A DNA stretch of 64,000 bases from Caulobacter sp. BK020 (GTDB lineage Bacteria > Pseudomonadota > Alphaproteobacteria > Caulobacterales > Caulobacteraceae): NCBI RefSeq assembly GCF_004342605.1, contig NZ_SLZL01000010.1:124001-188000 (forward strand), given 5' to 3'. Both the position numbers and the translations under genes were made by a program. The notes beneath the pieces are model-generated. The model had not been told where the DNA came from and did no database searches. It saw only the letters and a program-made list of their open reading frames with translations. Shown in pieces: positions 33,491 to 41,884 of the stretch (positions are counted from its first letter, which is position 1; each line of letters opens with the position of its first letter).

Positions 33491-33958
33491 ATGATTTCGC
33501 TGGACCAGATCGACCGCCGCCTGCTGGCCATCCTGCAGCAGGACGCCACCGTCCCGATCGCCGAGCTGGCCGAGCGGGTGGGGCTGTCGCAGACGCCGTG
33601 CTGGAAGCGCGTCAAGCGGCTGCAGGACAGCGGCGTGATCACCGCCCGCGTCGCCCTGATCGACCGCGAGGCCCTGGACCTGCCGCTGACGGTGTTCGTG
33701 GCGGTCAAGACCGGCCGCCACGACGAAGAGTGGCTGGCGACCTTCGCGGCCGGCGCCAAGGCCCTGCCCGAGGTGGTCGAGTTCTACCGGATGAGCGGCG
33801 AGGTCGACTACCTGCTCAAGGTCGTGGTCCGCGACATCGCCGCCTATGACCGCTTCTACCGCCGCCTGATCGCCACCGCCCCGCTGACCGACGTGTCGTC
33901 GTCGTTTGCGATGGAGCAGATCAAGTTCACCACGGCCCTGCCGATCGCGACGGGGTGA
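33491..33958 (+). CDS. Lrp/AsnC-family transcription regulator
   Basis: 155 residues. N-terminal helix-turn-helix (IDRRLLAILQQDATVPIAELAERVGLSQTPCWKRVKRLQ, about 7-45) and a C-terminal RAM/ligand domain (EVVEFYRMSGEVDYLLKVVVRDIAAYDRF). These octameric regulators respond to amino acids and often control a divergent gene. Here it faces away from the small DUF6356-like gene, and an amino-acid permease lies one gene further on, so control of that permease is possible but only inferred. Confidence 0.92.
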   Translation: MISLDQIDRRLLAILQQDATVPIAELAERVGLSQTPCWKRVKRLQDSGVITARVALIDREALDLPLTVFVAVKTGRHDEEWLATFAAGAKALPEVVEFYRMSGEVDYLLKVVVRDIAAYDRFYRRLIATAPLTDVSSSFAMEQIKFTTALPIATG

Positions 33959-33995
33959 AGTTATCCACAGGGTTGTTCTTCAGAAGCCCTTCAGC

Positions 33996-34123
33996 CCGTC
34001 ATCCCGGGCCGTGCCCGGGAACTCTGGTTCAGCTGACGGTGAGAAGCCATGGCGCGTTAGCGCGCCACACAATTGCACCGGCGGCGGACGGAGGGGTCCC
34101 GGGCACGAGGCCCGGGATGATGG
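33996..34123 (-). repeat. 128-bp intergenic element, family A (copy 1, inverted)
   Basis: The ends are near-perfect inverted repeats of about 24 bp beginning CCGTCATCCCGGGCC at the left. The interior contains the palindromic GGCGCGTTAGCGCGCC and GGTTCAGCTGACGGTGA. The last motif is the reverse complement of the one near the right end of copies at 38512 and 48007, so this copy lies in the opposite orientation. It carries no protein gene. Confidence 0.85.
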
Positions 34124-34249
34124 TTGGGAGGCCGCGTCGCGGTCGCTTATCCCCGCCATTTCCGAAATCGCCCCCAACGAAATCAACGCCCTACACGAAA
34201 ACGCACGTTTCCTGTCCCCACCCTCCAGGACGGGCGCACACTTCTGGAC

Positions 34250-34585
34250 ATGACCCAGACCCAACACGCCCCCGCCCCGTCGCTTGCCTGGTCCCAGGCC
34301 CTGCAAGCCAAGCTCATGGCCGCCCTCGACGCGGCCTGGGCGACCCTCGAACGCAGCCACGACCCGGCCGAGATCCGCAAGGTCCGCGACAAGGCCAAGG
34401 CGATCGGCGAGCTGGCCGCCATGGCCCGCAAGGTGGCGCTGATGACGCCGACGCCGCGCAAGCCGCCGGCCGGCGCAGACACCGCCCCGGCTTTCAGCGC
34501 CGCCCTGGCCCCCGTCGCGGCTCAAGCCGACCACGCCCGCCGGGCGCTGGACAAGCTGAAGGGCGGCGGTCGCGCGCGGTTGTGA
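34250..34585 (+). CDS. Small hypothetical helical protein
   Basis: 111 residues starting MTQTQHAPAPSLAWSQALQAKLM. It is mostly Ala/Lys/Arg-rich helix: a central stretch AALDAAWATLERSHDPAEIRKVRDKAKAIGELAAMARKVALM at about 25-65, then a Pro-rich linker and a final basic helix ending LKGGGRARL. No known motif, signal peptide or membrane segment. Codon use is typical of the genome, which supports a real gene, but a good ribosome-binding site is not obvious. It is flanked by repeat elements on both sides. Confidence 0.5.
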   Translation: MTQTQHAPAPSLAWSQALQAKLMAALDAAWATLERSHDPAEIRKVRDKAKAIGELAAMARKVALMTPTPRKPPAGADTAPAFSAALAPVAAQADHARRALDKLKGGGRARL

Positions 34586-34595
34586 CCTCCAACGA

Positions 34596-34700
34596 CCGCT
34601 CATCCCGGCGAAAGCCGGGACCCAAGCGGGGTTGGCAGTTCCTGGCTCAGCGCGAAACTTCGAACTCGGCTTGGGTTCCGGCTTTCGCCGGGATGAGCGG
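34596..34700. repeat. 105-bp inverted-repeat element, family B (copy 1)
   Basis: Left arm CCGCTCATCCCGGCGAAAGC continuing to GGGACCCAAGC; the right arm is its reverse complement with one mismatch over 32 bp, ending GGGATGAGCGG at 34700. The centre is about 40 bp. A second copy with the same outer arms lies at 53237-53348. Confidence 0.85.
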
Positions 34701-34776
34701 AGTTCAAAGAACGCCGCTTCGCCCTCCGCCCGCAGCGGCGAGGCCTCACCTTAAGACCTTGATGGCGAGCCTGCGT

Positions 34777-34861
34777 TGGCGTCTGGCCGTGTCAAGGACC
34801 GGCCTCTGGCCGGCCGCGCCGCGGCGGCGCCCTGCACCGTCCTTGACACGGCCAGACGCCA
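34777..34861. repeat. 85-bp element with perfect 23-bp inverted repeats
   Basis: Arms at 34777-34799 (starting TGGCGTCTGGCCGTGTCAAG) and 34839-34861 are exact reverse complements, with a 39-bp GC-rich centre rich in CCGGCC and GCGCCG. Non-coding. The rest of the 397-bp interval 34586-34982 holds the family B element and the promoter-side sequence of the next gene; no other gene is visible. Confidence 0.85.
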
Positions 34862-34982
34862 GAGCTCCGATCCACCAAGGGTTTAAAGTGAGGCTCCATC
34901 CGCTGGGGCGAATGCATCTTTCCCTCAAGGCACGCGAATTCGTAACAACAGTTGACCCAGAGTTAGAACTTGGGGGCACGCC

Positions 34983-35630
34983 ATGTCCAACAAACTAACT
35001 GCGAACATCGAAAGAATTGCAGCCTACACCGCCGAACACGCCGAGTTGCTCGCCGCTCACCATTTTCTCTACGACCTTCGGCAACCTCCCAGCGGGACGC
35101 CCCGGTTCGTAGTGATGGGCGTCAATCCTGGAGAGACGCCATACGACTGGAAAATCTCGCCCAAGCCGACCGAGGAAACCAGTCGGTTCGACTTTCATGT
35201 CGCGCTCGGCGGCGGCCGTAGCGCGATCAGGTGGTCAAAGGCAGCAAAGTATTTTCTGGATGACAGCGACTACGTTCTGGCGGAGCTGTTCTTCTGGAGT
35301 TCACGCGATAGTCGCGCCTTCAACGAGCGTTTTGGGCGACTCGCCACTTCGAAGCACTTGCCGCTCTGCGTGGGAATGAATCGAGATTTGATCGACCACT
35401 ACCAGCCAAGGGCGGTGGTTCTTCCTGGCCTAACGAATATGCCTCTGGTTCGAAAGCTCTATGAGCTCACGCCTCTCAACGTCGTAAAATATCAAGCTGC
35501 TCGCGTCGCAGAGCACTACACCGACGGCAAACGTCCTTGGGTCTTCACCAAACATTGGACGGCGGCGTTTGGCTTTTCGAAGGTGCAACGGGAACTGGCG
35601 CGGGAAGCCGTGCGGGCAGCAACGATCTGA
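34983..35630 (+). CDS. Uracil-DNA-glycosylase-like protein, low-GC, possibly acquired
   Basis: 215 residues. The segment RFVVMGVNPGETPYDW at about 41-56 resembles the first active-site motif of the MUG/TDG branch of uracil-DNA glycosylases (GINPG). PRAVVLPGLTNMPLV fits an internal strand/helix, and TKHWTAAFGFSKVQRELARE near the end could be the second, His-containing loop. Assignment to the superfamily is tentative. Base composition is visibly different from its neighbours: roughly half GC, with many A/T third positions and codons such as AAA, CTA and TTG. The gene sits alone between inverted repeats and a convergent TetR gene, so horizontal transfer is likely. Confidence 0.75.
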   Translation: MSNKLTANIERIAAYTAEHAELLAAHHFLYDLRQPPSGTPRFVVMGVNPGETPYDWKISPKPTEETSRFDFHVALGGGRSAIRWSKAAKYFLDDSDYVLAELFFWSSRDSRAFNERFGRLATSKHLPLCVGMNRDLIDHYQPRAVVLPGLTNMPLVRKLYELTPLNVVKYQAARVAEHYTDGKRPWVFTKHWTAAFGFSKVQRELAREAVRAATI

Positions 35631-35657
35631 GAATAGGCGGACAGACGTCCCGCCCCC

Positions 35658-36287
35658 TCAATCCGGCCAAAGATCCTGCACGTCGCCCTTGCGGTTGAGC
35701 ATGTGCGTGGCCCGCTTGATCAGCGTCAGCAGGCGCTCGCGCCGGCCGTCGCTGTCGTAGGTCAGCGAGGCCCGCGCCAAGCCCTCCAGCATGAACCGCG
35801 CCAGGTCGCGCGAGGCCTGGAACCTCGGGCCGGCGCCGGCGTGGAGGATCTTCAGGAAGTGGTCGCCCGCCTGGGCGCGGTCGAACTCGGCCTGGGCCGG
35901 GGCCAGCAGGGCCTGGACGGCCGGGTCGGTGCGGCCGGCGGCCTCCAGCTCGGCGAAGGCCAGGAACGGCACGGTGTGCAGCAGGTCCCAGTAGCTGTCG
36001 ATGGCGTGCTCGGTGACGTCGGCGCCCGGCGGCAGGCTGTCGGCGGCGGCGCGGAACAGGGCCGAGCGCTCGGCCTGGACGTGGGCCACGGCCGCCTCGA
36101 CCAGGGCCTCGCGGCTGGGGAAGTGGTAGAGCATCGCCCCGCGCGTCAGGCCCGCCGCGTCGGCGATCACCGGGTTGGTCGCGGCGTAATAGCCGATCTC
36201 GGCGATCAGCCGCATCGCGTGGTCGAGAATCCGCGCCCGGGTCTTCAGCGACTTGGGCGTATCCTTGGCGAGGCGGGCGGCGTCCAT
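35658..36287 (-). CDS. TetR-family transcription regulator
   Basis: 209 residues. N-terminal helix-turn-helix at about 15-62: TRARILDHAMRLIAEIGYYAATNPVIADAAGLTRGAMLYHFPSREAL, the standard TetR signature. The C-terminal ligand domain is helical, with no recognised ligand motif. No obvious target gene is adjacent: the downstream neighbour is the convergent glycosylase-like gene and upstream lies a divergent metallophosphatase 264 bp away. It may repress the latter or its own gene; inference only. Confidence 0.9.
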   Translation of the reverse strand: MDAARLAKDTPKSLKTRARILDHAMRLIAEIGYYAATNPVIADAAGLTRGAMLYHFPSREALVEAAVAHVQAERSALFRAAADSLPPGADVTEHAIDSYWDLLHTVPFLAFAELEAAGRTDPAVQALLAPAQAEFDRAQAGDHFLKILHAGAGPRFQASRDLARFMLEGLARASLTYDSDGRRERLLTLIKRATHMLNRKGDVQDLWPD

Positions 36288-36550
36288 GGCCCTGGTCTAG
36301 TCCAAAGCCATGTTGCGCTGCAACAGCCGAGCGCCGGCAAAGCCTCGCCCGTCCGGCAAGTTTCATCCGATGGTCAAAAATCGGGCGGCGCTGCGGCGCC
36401 GCGCCACGTGACGGGCGGGGCCCCGTTTCATGAAAGCGACATGCAATCAGCTTAATCGCCGCCCTGAAGCGCCCGGACAGGACCGGGGCCGCGACCGGTC
36501 CGGAGGGGGACCGGACGGGAACGCCGACCAGACCGCCGGAGGGGCAAGCC

Positions 36551-37381
36551 ATGGTCACCGACAACGACATCGAGATCCGCCGCTACCGCTCGATCTTCAT
36601 CAGCGACGTGCACCTGGGCACCCGCGGCTGCCAGGCCGAGCTGCTGCTGGACTTTATCCGCCACATCGAGTGCGACAAGCTCTACCTGGTCGGCGACATC
36701 ATCGACGGCTGGAAGCTGCGCAGCGGCTGGTACTGGCCTCAGGCCCACAACGACGTGGTGCAGAAGATCCTGCGCCTGGCGCGCAAGGGCGTGGAGGTGA
36801 TCTACGTCCCCGGCAACCACGACGACCGGGTGCGCGACTTCTGCGGCGTCCACTTCGGCGGGGTGGTGGTGGCCCGCGACATGATCCACGAGGCGGCCGA
36901 CGGCAAGCGCTACCTGGTGGTGCACGGCGACGAGTTCGACGGGGTGGTGCAGCACGCCAAGTGGCTGGCCTTCCTGGGCGACTGGTCCTATAGGACCATC
37001 CTGATGCTGAACACCTTGCTCAACCGCGCGCGCCGCAAGCTGGGGTTCGGCTACTGGAGTCTTTCGGCCTATCTGAAGGTCAAGGTGAAGAACGCCCTGC
37101 AGTTCATCGAGAATTTCGAGGCCGCGGTCGCCGACGAAGCCCGTCGTCGCGGCGTCGACGGCGTGATCTGCGGCCACATCCACAAGGCCGAGATGCGCGA
37201 GATCGACGGCGTGCTCTATGTGAACGACGGCGATTGGGTGGAAAGCTGCACCGCGCTGGTGGAACATATGGACGGACGGCTCGAAATCCTGGAATGGTCC
37301 AAGCTTAGGTCCTGGTCGGTGATCGACCGGGCGCGGGCGCTCACCCTCGAGCCCCCGATAGCGGAGCCTGCCGCCGCCTGA
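36551..37381 (+). CDS. Metallophosphoesterase of the LpxH-like family
   Basis: 276 residues with all dinuclear-metal motifs: SDVHLG (D19, H21), GDIIDGW, GNHDD, HGDEFD and GHIHKAEM. The family is annotated as UDP-2,3-diacylglucosamine diphosphatase-like, but many alphaproteobacteria use another enzyme for that lipid A step, so the substrate may be a different nucleotide- or lipid-linked phosphate. The middle insert (KWLAFLGDWSYRTILMLNTLLNRARRKLG) is hydrophobic/basic and may contact the membrane. The stop overlaps the glycosyltransferase start (TGATG), so the two act together. Confidence 0.88.
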   Translation: MVTDNDIEIRRYRSIFISDVHLGTRGCQAELLLDFIRHIECDKLYLVGDIIDGWKLRSGWYWPQAHNDVVQKILRLARKGVEVIYVPGNHDDRVRDFCGVHFGGVVVARDMIHEAADGKRYLVVHGDEFDGVVQHAKWLAFLGDWSYRTILMLNTLLNRARRKLGFGYWSLSAYLKVKVKNALQFIENFEAAVADEARRRGVDGVICGHIHKAEMREIDGVLYVNDGDWVESCTALVEHMDGRLEILEWSKLRSWSVIDRARALTLEPPIAEPAAA

Positions 37382-38472
37382 TGCGGATACTACTCGCCAC
37401 CGATGCCTGGGAACCGCAAGTCAATGGCGTGGTCCGGACCCTCACCAAGGTGATGGCCGAGCTGAAGGCCATGGGCCACGAGGTCGACGTCGTCAGCCCC
37501 GACCAGTTCCCGACCTTCCCGCTGCCGACCTATCCGGAGATCAAGCTGGCCATCGGCGCCTACGAGCCGGTGATGGAGCGCTTCAAGTCGTTCGAGCCCG
37601 AGGCGATCCACATCGCCACCGAGGGGCCGATCGGCCTGGCCGCCCGCCGCATCTGCCTGGAATGGAAGCTGCCGTTCACCACCAGCTACCACACGCGCTT
37701 TCCGGAATACGTCTCGGCCCGCCTGCCGCTGCCGCTGTCGGCCGGCTACACCTACATGCGCTGGTTCCACAAGCCGTCGGGCCGACTGATGGTGGCCACC
37801 CCCACCATGCGCGACGAGCTGATCCGCCACGGCTTCCGCAACATCTCGCCCTGGACGCGCGGCGTCGACACCGACGTGTTCCGCCCGCGCCAGGACGGCG
37901 AGCCGGACGTGTTCGAGGGCCTGGCTCGGCCGATCTTCCTCAATGTCGGCCGCGTGGCCGTCGAGAAGAACATCGAGGCCTTCGCCAGCCTCGACCTGCC
38001 CGGCACCAAGGTCATCGTCGGCGACGGCCCCCAGCGCGAGGAGCTGGCCGAGAAATATCCCGACGTGGTGTTCACCGGCGCCAAGTTCGGCGAAGAGCTG
38101 GGCCGCTATTTCGCCTGCGCCGACGTCTTCTGCTTCCCCTCCCTGACCGACACCTTCGGCCTGGTGATCCTGGAGGCCATGGCCGCCGGCGTGCCCGTAG
38201 CGGCGTTCTCGGCCCCGGGCCCGATCGACATCATCCCCGGCTCCGGCGCCGGCGTGCTGGCTCCCGGCCAGACCGACGGCCTGCGCGAGGCCTGCCTGGC
38301 CTGCCTGGAGATCGACCACGCCGCGGTGCGCAAGTTCGCCGAGGGCTTCTCGTGGCGGGCCTGCGCCGAGGAGTTCTACAAGAACCTGCAGCCCTATCCC
38401 GAGCCGGAAAAGACCCGCTTCTGGCGCCGGCTGCGACGCCTGGCGCGGCTGAGGCGCAAGCCGGCGGCCTGA
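37381..38472 (+). CDS. GT4-family glycosyltransferase (GT-B fold)
   Basis: 363 residues. The N-terminal Rossmann domain begins MRILLATDAWEPQVNGVVRTL with the glycine/asparagine acceptor-side loop seen in alpha-mannosyl- and sulfoquinovosyl-type transferases. The C-terminal donor domain has FLNVGRVAVEKNIEAF, VGDGPQREEL and SLTDTFGLVILEAMAAGVPV, where the first Glu of the usual E-x7-E pair is Asp. It likely glycosylates a lipid or surface polymer at the inner membrane. Translationally coupled to the preceding metallophosphatase. Followed by a family A repeat. Confidence 0.9.
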   Translation: MRILLATDAWEPQVNGVVRTLTKVMAELKAMGHEVDVVSPDQFPTFPLPTYPEIKLAIGAYEPVMERFKSFEPEAIHIATEGPIGLAARRICLEWKLPFTTSYHTRFPEYVSARLPLPLSAGYTYMRWFHKPSGRLMVATPTMRDELIRHGFRNISPWTRGVDTDVFRPRQDGEPDVFEGLARPIFLNVGRVAVEKNIEAFASLDLPGTKVIVGDGPQREELAEKYPDVVFTGAKFGEELGRYFACADVFCFPSLTDTFGLVILEAMAAGVPVAAFSAPGPIDIIPGSGAGVLAPGQTDGLREACLACLEIDHAAVRKFAEGFSWRACAEEFYKNLQPYPEPEKTRFWRRLRRLARLRRKPAA

Positions 38473-38511
38473 GGCGACGGGGCTGGCCCACCTTTTCGCT
38501 CCCTCTTTCGG

Positions 38512-38640
38512 CCGTCATCCCGGGCCTTGTGCCCGGGACCCCTTTGTCCATCGCAGGTGCGGAGGTGTGGCGCGCCAGCGCGCCAAGGCGCTTCACCGTC
38601 AGTTGAACCAGGGATCCCGGGCACAAGGCCCGGAATGACG
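38512..38640 (+). repeat. 129-bp intergenic element, family A (copy 2)
   Basis: Begins CCGTCATCCCGGGCCTTGTG and ends TCCCGGGCACAAGGCCCGGAA followed by TGACG, so the ends are inverted repeats of about 25 bp with one or two mismatches. The interior has CGCAGGTGCGG, GGCGCGCCAGCGCGCC and CTTCACCGTCAGTTGAACC in the same order as the copy at 48007. It lies between two convergent genes. Confidence 0.88.
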
Positions 38641-38678
38641 AAGGTTGGGGATATGAACACTGGCGCTTGAGCGCCAAC

Positions 38679-39347
38679 TCACACCACGAACACCTCGCTC
38701 CGCGCCATGCGCACGTTGCGGACGGCGCGGCAGGCCTCCTCGTTCGCCCGGTCGCGCTCGGGCTTGAAGCTCAGCAGCAGCGAGCGGCGGCGCGCGCCGG
38801 AGCGGTTGCGGGTGGCGCCGTGCAGCAGGTCGGCGTCGAACACCAGGACGTCGCCCGCCTCGCCCGCCAGGACCTGGGCCAGGGCCTCGTCCGGCCGGCC
38901 CGGGTCGAGCGGGCGCGGCACCAGGCGGGTGGCGCCGTTGTCGGGCCCGTAGGGATCGAGGAAGACCAGGGCGGCCACGGCCTTCTGGCCGGCGCCGTCG
39001 CGGTGCAGCGGCTGGTGGCCGGCGTCGGCCAGCGGCTCGCGGCCCTCGACCTGGGCGAGGAAGAACGGACCGCCCAGCATCCGTCCCGCCGCCGCCAGCA
39101 GGGGCGGCAGCCGGCAGGTCCGCAGCACGACGGGATCCAGGTCGACCAGGGCGTGGCGCCAGCCGGGACTGCGCGGCGCGGCCCACTGGTCGGGCGTCCC
39201 CACGCCGTCGTCGAAGGCCTCGCGCAGGGCGGCGCGCCAGGCCTCGGGCACGGCGCCGCGCAGCAGCAGATAGCCGTCGCGGTCCAGGGCGGCGGCCATG
39301 TCCGGCCTGAGCGGGGCGACCTTGGCGGGCGTCAGGGTGTCGCTCAT
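38679..39347 (-). CDS. Phytanoyl-CoA dioxygenase (PhyH)-family protein
   Basis: 222 residues. The double-stranded beta-helix iron site is visible: HxD in QPLHRDGAG, a distal His in LLHGATRN and a downstream Arg-rich RRRSLLLSF that would bind 2-oxoglutarate. The N-terminal AALDRDGYLLLRGAVP is also typical of the family. It hydroxylates an unknown small molecule or acyl chain using Fe(II), 2-oxoglutarate and O2. Start at 39347 (MSDTLTPAKV) was chosen because the family N-terminus follows; upstream the frame merely reads through the next gene. Located 80 bp after an enoyl-CoA hydratase gene. Confidence 0.85.
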   Translation of the reverse strand: MSDTLTPAKVAPLRPDMAAALDRDGYLLLRGAVPEAWRAALREAFDDGVGTPDQWAAPRSPGWRHALVDLDPVVLRTCRLPPLLAAAGRMLGGPFFLAQVEGREPLADAGHQPLHRDGAGQKAVAALVFLDPYGPDNGATRLVPRPLDPGRPDEALAQVLAGEAGDVLVFDADLLHGATRNRSGARRRSLLLSFKPERDRANEEACRAVRNVRMARSEVFVV

Positions 39348-39427
39348 GGCGCTCCGGGATCGACGGGAAGTCGCCGCGATCCTGCCTCCGCCGCCCCGCG
39401 CCGTCCACCCAGGGGGCCGGCTTCGAA

Positions 39428-40168
39428 CTACCCCCGCCGGAACAGCGCCGAGCGCTTGGCCATGAACGCCGCGATCGCCTCGCGGTGGTCGGCGCTGGCC
39501 ACCAGGGCCGGCAGCTCCTCCTCGACATAGGAGCGGCCGTCGACGACCCGCTTGGTGGCCTCCACGGCCAGGGGCGCGCGCGAGGCGATCCACTCGGCCA
39601 GGTGGAAGGCTTCGGGCAGCAGGCGCTCGGGCGGGTGCACGGCGGTGACGACCCCGTCGGCCAGGGCCCGCTCTGGGCCGAACTGGGCGCCGGTCAGCAG
39701 GTGGGCCTTGGCCCGCGCCAGGCCGATCAGCCGGGGCAGGCGCGCGACCGAGGCCATCAGCCCGATATTGACCCCCGAGGCGGCGAACGCCGCGCGGTCG
39801 CTGGCCAGGCGGATGTCGCAGGCCAGGGCCAGCTCCAGCCCGCCGCCGAAGCACCAGCCGTCGATGGCGGCGATCAGCGGCACGCGCAGGGCCTCGATCC
39901 AGTCCATCAGCCGGTTGAAGTTCTCGACCGCCGCCAGGGCGTCGGGCGCGGTGCGGCCATGGGCCTCGCGCAGGTCGTCGCCGGCGCAGAACACCCCGCC
40001 CCGGCCGGTCAGCACCACCGCGCGGACCTCGTCGTCGGTGGCGATCTCGTCGAGGATCTTCACCAGCTGGGCCCGCACGGCCAGGCCCAGGGCGTTGGCC
40101 GGCGGGGCGTCCAGCTCCAGCAGCAGGATCGAGCCGGTGGGGCGGCTGACGTGGATCATCGCGCTCAT
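39428..40168 (-). CDS. Enoyl-CoA hydratase/isomerase family protein
   Basis: 246 residues of the crotonase fold. The oxyanion-hole segments are GRGGVFCAGDDL and DGWCFGGGLELALACDIRLAS. The glutamates of typical hydratases are partly replaced in the following stretch, FAASGVNIGLMASVARLPRLIG, so it may be an isomerase or another crotonase-type enzyme rather than a classic hydratase. It could work with the crotonyl-CoA reductase encoded divergently. The start may instead be the Met at residue 4. Confidence 0.88.
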   Translation of the reverse strand: MSAMIHVSRPTGSILLLELDAPPANALGLAVRAQLVKILDEIATDDEVRAVVLTGRGGVFCAGDDLREAHGRTAPDALAAVENFNRLMDWIEALRVPLIAAIDGWCFGGGLELALACDIRLASDRAAFAASGVNIGLMASVARLPRLIGLARAKAHLLTGAQFGPERALADGVVTAVHPPERLLPEAFHLAEWIASRAPLAVEATKRVVDGRSYVEEELPALVASADHREAIAAFMAKRSALFRRG

Positions 40169-40486
40169 CGGTGGAACGTGGCCGATAGGGGCGGATTTGG
40201 AAAGCTGAGCCTTTGCCGCTTTCGGCCCGCCCTCCTCGCCTCCGCGCGTCCGGGCAACGCCGAGATGCGCGGATCAGAAGGAGTCGTTTCACGCGCAACC
40301 ATGCTGCGACGCAATAGATTCCCGCTTGCCAGAGTCAAACGCTTGTCACAGCTTAGGCGGGCTTCGGGGAGAAACTGCCCTCCAGGAGCCCGGGAAAGAT
40401 GGGTCCACGCCGCGCCGAACGATCCACGGAGCGCAGGAAGCTGTTCGGGCGTTTGTGTTGCAGCGCCGAAGAGACTGGGGAGAGAC
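40169..40486. other. 318-bp divergent promoter region between the crotonase-fold gene and ccr
   Basis: The stretch separates two divergent acyl-CoA genes and so should contain both promoters. The part from 40300 to 40360 is less GC-rich (GACGCAATAGATTCCCG, CAAACGCTTGTCAC) and is the likeliest promoter zone. No gene or convincing palindrome was found. Confidence 0.45.
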
Positions 40487-41764
40487 ATGAGCACCGCGAC
40501 GCTGGACCCGACGCCCGGGCTGAAGGACCTCTACGAGATCGGCGAGATCCCGCCGGCTTTCCATGTGCCCAAGACCATGTACGCCTGGGCGATCCGCAAG
40601 GCGCGTCACGGCAAGCCGTCCCAGGCCATGCAGGTCGAGGTCGTGCCTACCTGGGAGATCGGCGAGGACGAGGTGCTGGTCCTGGTGATGGCCGCGGGCG
40701 TCAATTACAACGGCGTCTGGGCCGCCCTGGGCGAGCCGATCAGCCCGCTGGACGGCCACAAGCAGCCCTTCCACGTCGCCGGGTCCGACGCCTCCGGGAT
40801 CGTCTGGAAGGTGGGCGCCAAGGTCAAGCGCTGGAAGCTGGGCGACGAGGTGGTCATCCACTGCAATCAGGACGACGGCGACGACGAGGAGTGCAACGGC
40901 GGCGACCCGATGTACTCGCCCAGCCAGCGGATCTGGGGCTATGAGACCCCGGACGGCAGTTTCGCCCAGTTCTGCCGGGTGCAGTCGCGCCAGCTGATGC
41001 CGCGCCCCCGCCACCTGACCTGGGAGGAGGCCGCCTGCTACACCCTGACCCTGGCCACCGCCTACCGCATGCTGTTCGGCCACAAGCCGCATGAGCTCAA
41101 GCCCGGCCAGAACGTGCTGGTCTGGGGCGCCTCGGGCGGTCTGGGCGTCTTCGCCGTGCAGCTGGCCGCCGTGGCCGGAGCCCACGCCATCGGCGTCGTC
41201 AGCGACGACGACAAGATCGACTTCGTCAAGAGCATGGGCGCCAAGGCGGTGCTGAACCGCAAGGAATTCAACTGCTGGGGCCAGCTGCCCAAGGTCAACG
41301 GCCCGGAATTCGCCGACTACATGAAGGAAAGCCGCAAGTTCGGCAAAGCCATCTGGCAGGTCACCGGCAACCGCGACGTCGACCTGGTGTTCGAGCATCC
41401 GGGCGAGTCGACCTTCCCGGTCAGCGTGTTCGTGGTCAAGCGCGGCGGCATGGTGGCCATCTGCGCCGGCACCAGCGGCTTCAACCTGACCATGGACGCC
41501 CGGTTCCTGTGGATGCGCCAGAAGCGCGTCCAGGGCAGCCACTTCGCCAACCTGATGCAGGCCAGCGCCGCCAACCAGCTGGTCATCGACCGCCGGGTGG
41601 ACCCCTGCCTGTCGGAAGTGTTCCCCTGGAACGACATCCCCGCCGCCCACGAGAAGATGCTGGCCAACCAGCACCTGCCCGGCAACATGGCCGTGCTGGT
41701 CTGCGCCCAGCGCCCCGGCCTGCGGACGTTCGAGGAGGTGGTGGAGCTGGGCGGGGGCGGCTGA
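40487..41764 (+). CDS. ccr: Crotonyl-CoA carboxylase/reductase
   Basis: 425 residues, correct length for Ccr and longer than ordinary quinone reductases. N-terminal YEIGEIPPAFHVPKTMYAWAIR is characteristic. MAAGVNYNGVWAALGEP, the insert HCNQDDGDDEECNGGDPMYSPSQRIWGYETPDGSFAQF and the NADPH-binding GASGGLG at 214-220 all match. It reductively carboxylates crotonyl-CoA to ethylmalonyl-CoA, the entry step of the ethylmalonyl-CoA pathway or a route to ethylmalonyl extender units. Start at 40487 has GGGAGAGAC just upstream. The other pathway enzymes are not in this window. Confidence 0.95.
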   Translation: MSTATLDPTPGLKDLYEIGEIPPAFHVPKTMYAWAIRKARHGKPSQAMQVEVVPTWEIGEDEVLVLVMAAGVNYNGVWAALGEPISPLDGHKQPFHVAGSDASGIVWKVGAKVKRWKLGDEVVIHCNQDDGDDEECNGGDPMYSPSQRIWGYETPDGSFAQFCRVQSRQLMPRPRHLTWEEAACYTLTLATAYRMLFGHKPHELKPGQNVLVWGASGGLGVFAVQLAAVAGAHAIGVVSDDDKIDFVKSMGAKAVLNRKEFNCWGQLPKVNGPEFADYMKESRKFGKAIWQVTGNRDVDLVFEHPGESTFPVSVFVVKRGGMVAICAGTSGFNLTMDARFLWMRQKRVQGSHFANLMQASAANQLVIDRRVDPCLSEVFPWNDIPAAHEKMLANQHLPGNMAVLVCAQRPGLRTFEEVVELGGGG

Positions 41765-41884
41765 CGCCCGCCGGGCGAGGATGGTCGATCTCACCACGGC
41801 GCGGCGCGTCCCAGGGTGGAGAATGACTGTTCAGCCCGTTCCCGACCGGCTAGACCCAAGCGGGAGTGTGGACGGGGGCGTCGC

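Noticed and set aside
33996-34123. CRISPR array
   Set aside because: The repeats are dispersed intergenic inverted-repeat elements with unequal spacing, not short direct repeats with unique spacers. No cas gene was seen.
34983-35630. A toxin, restriction or retron-type defence gene
   Set aside because: There is no toxin-antitoxin partner, reverse transcriptase, methylase or nuclease motif; the only recognisable segment is the glycosylase-like GVNPGE.
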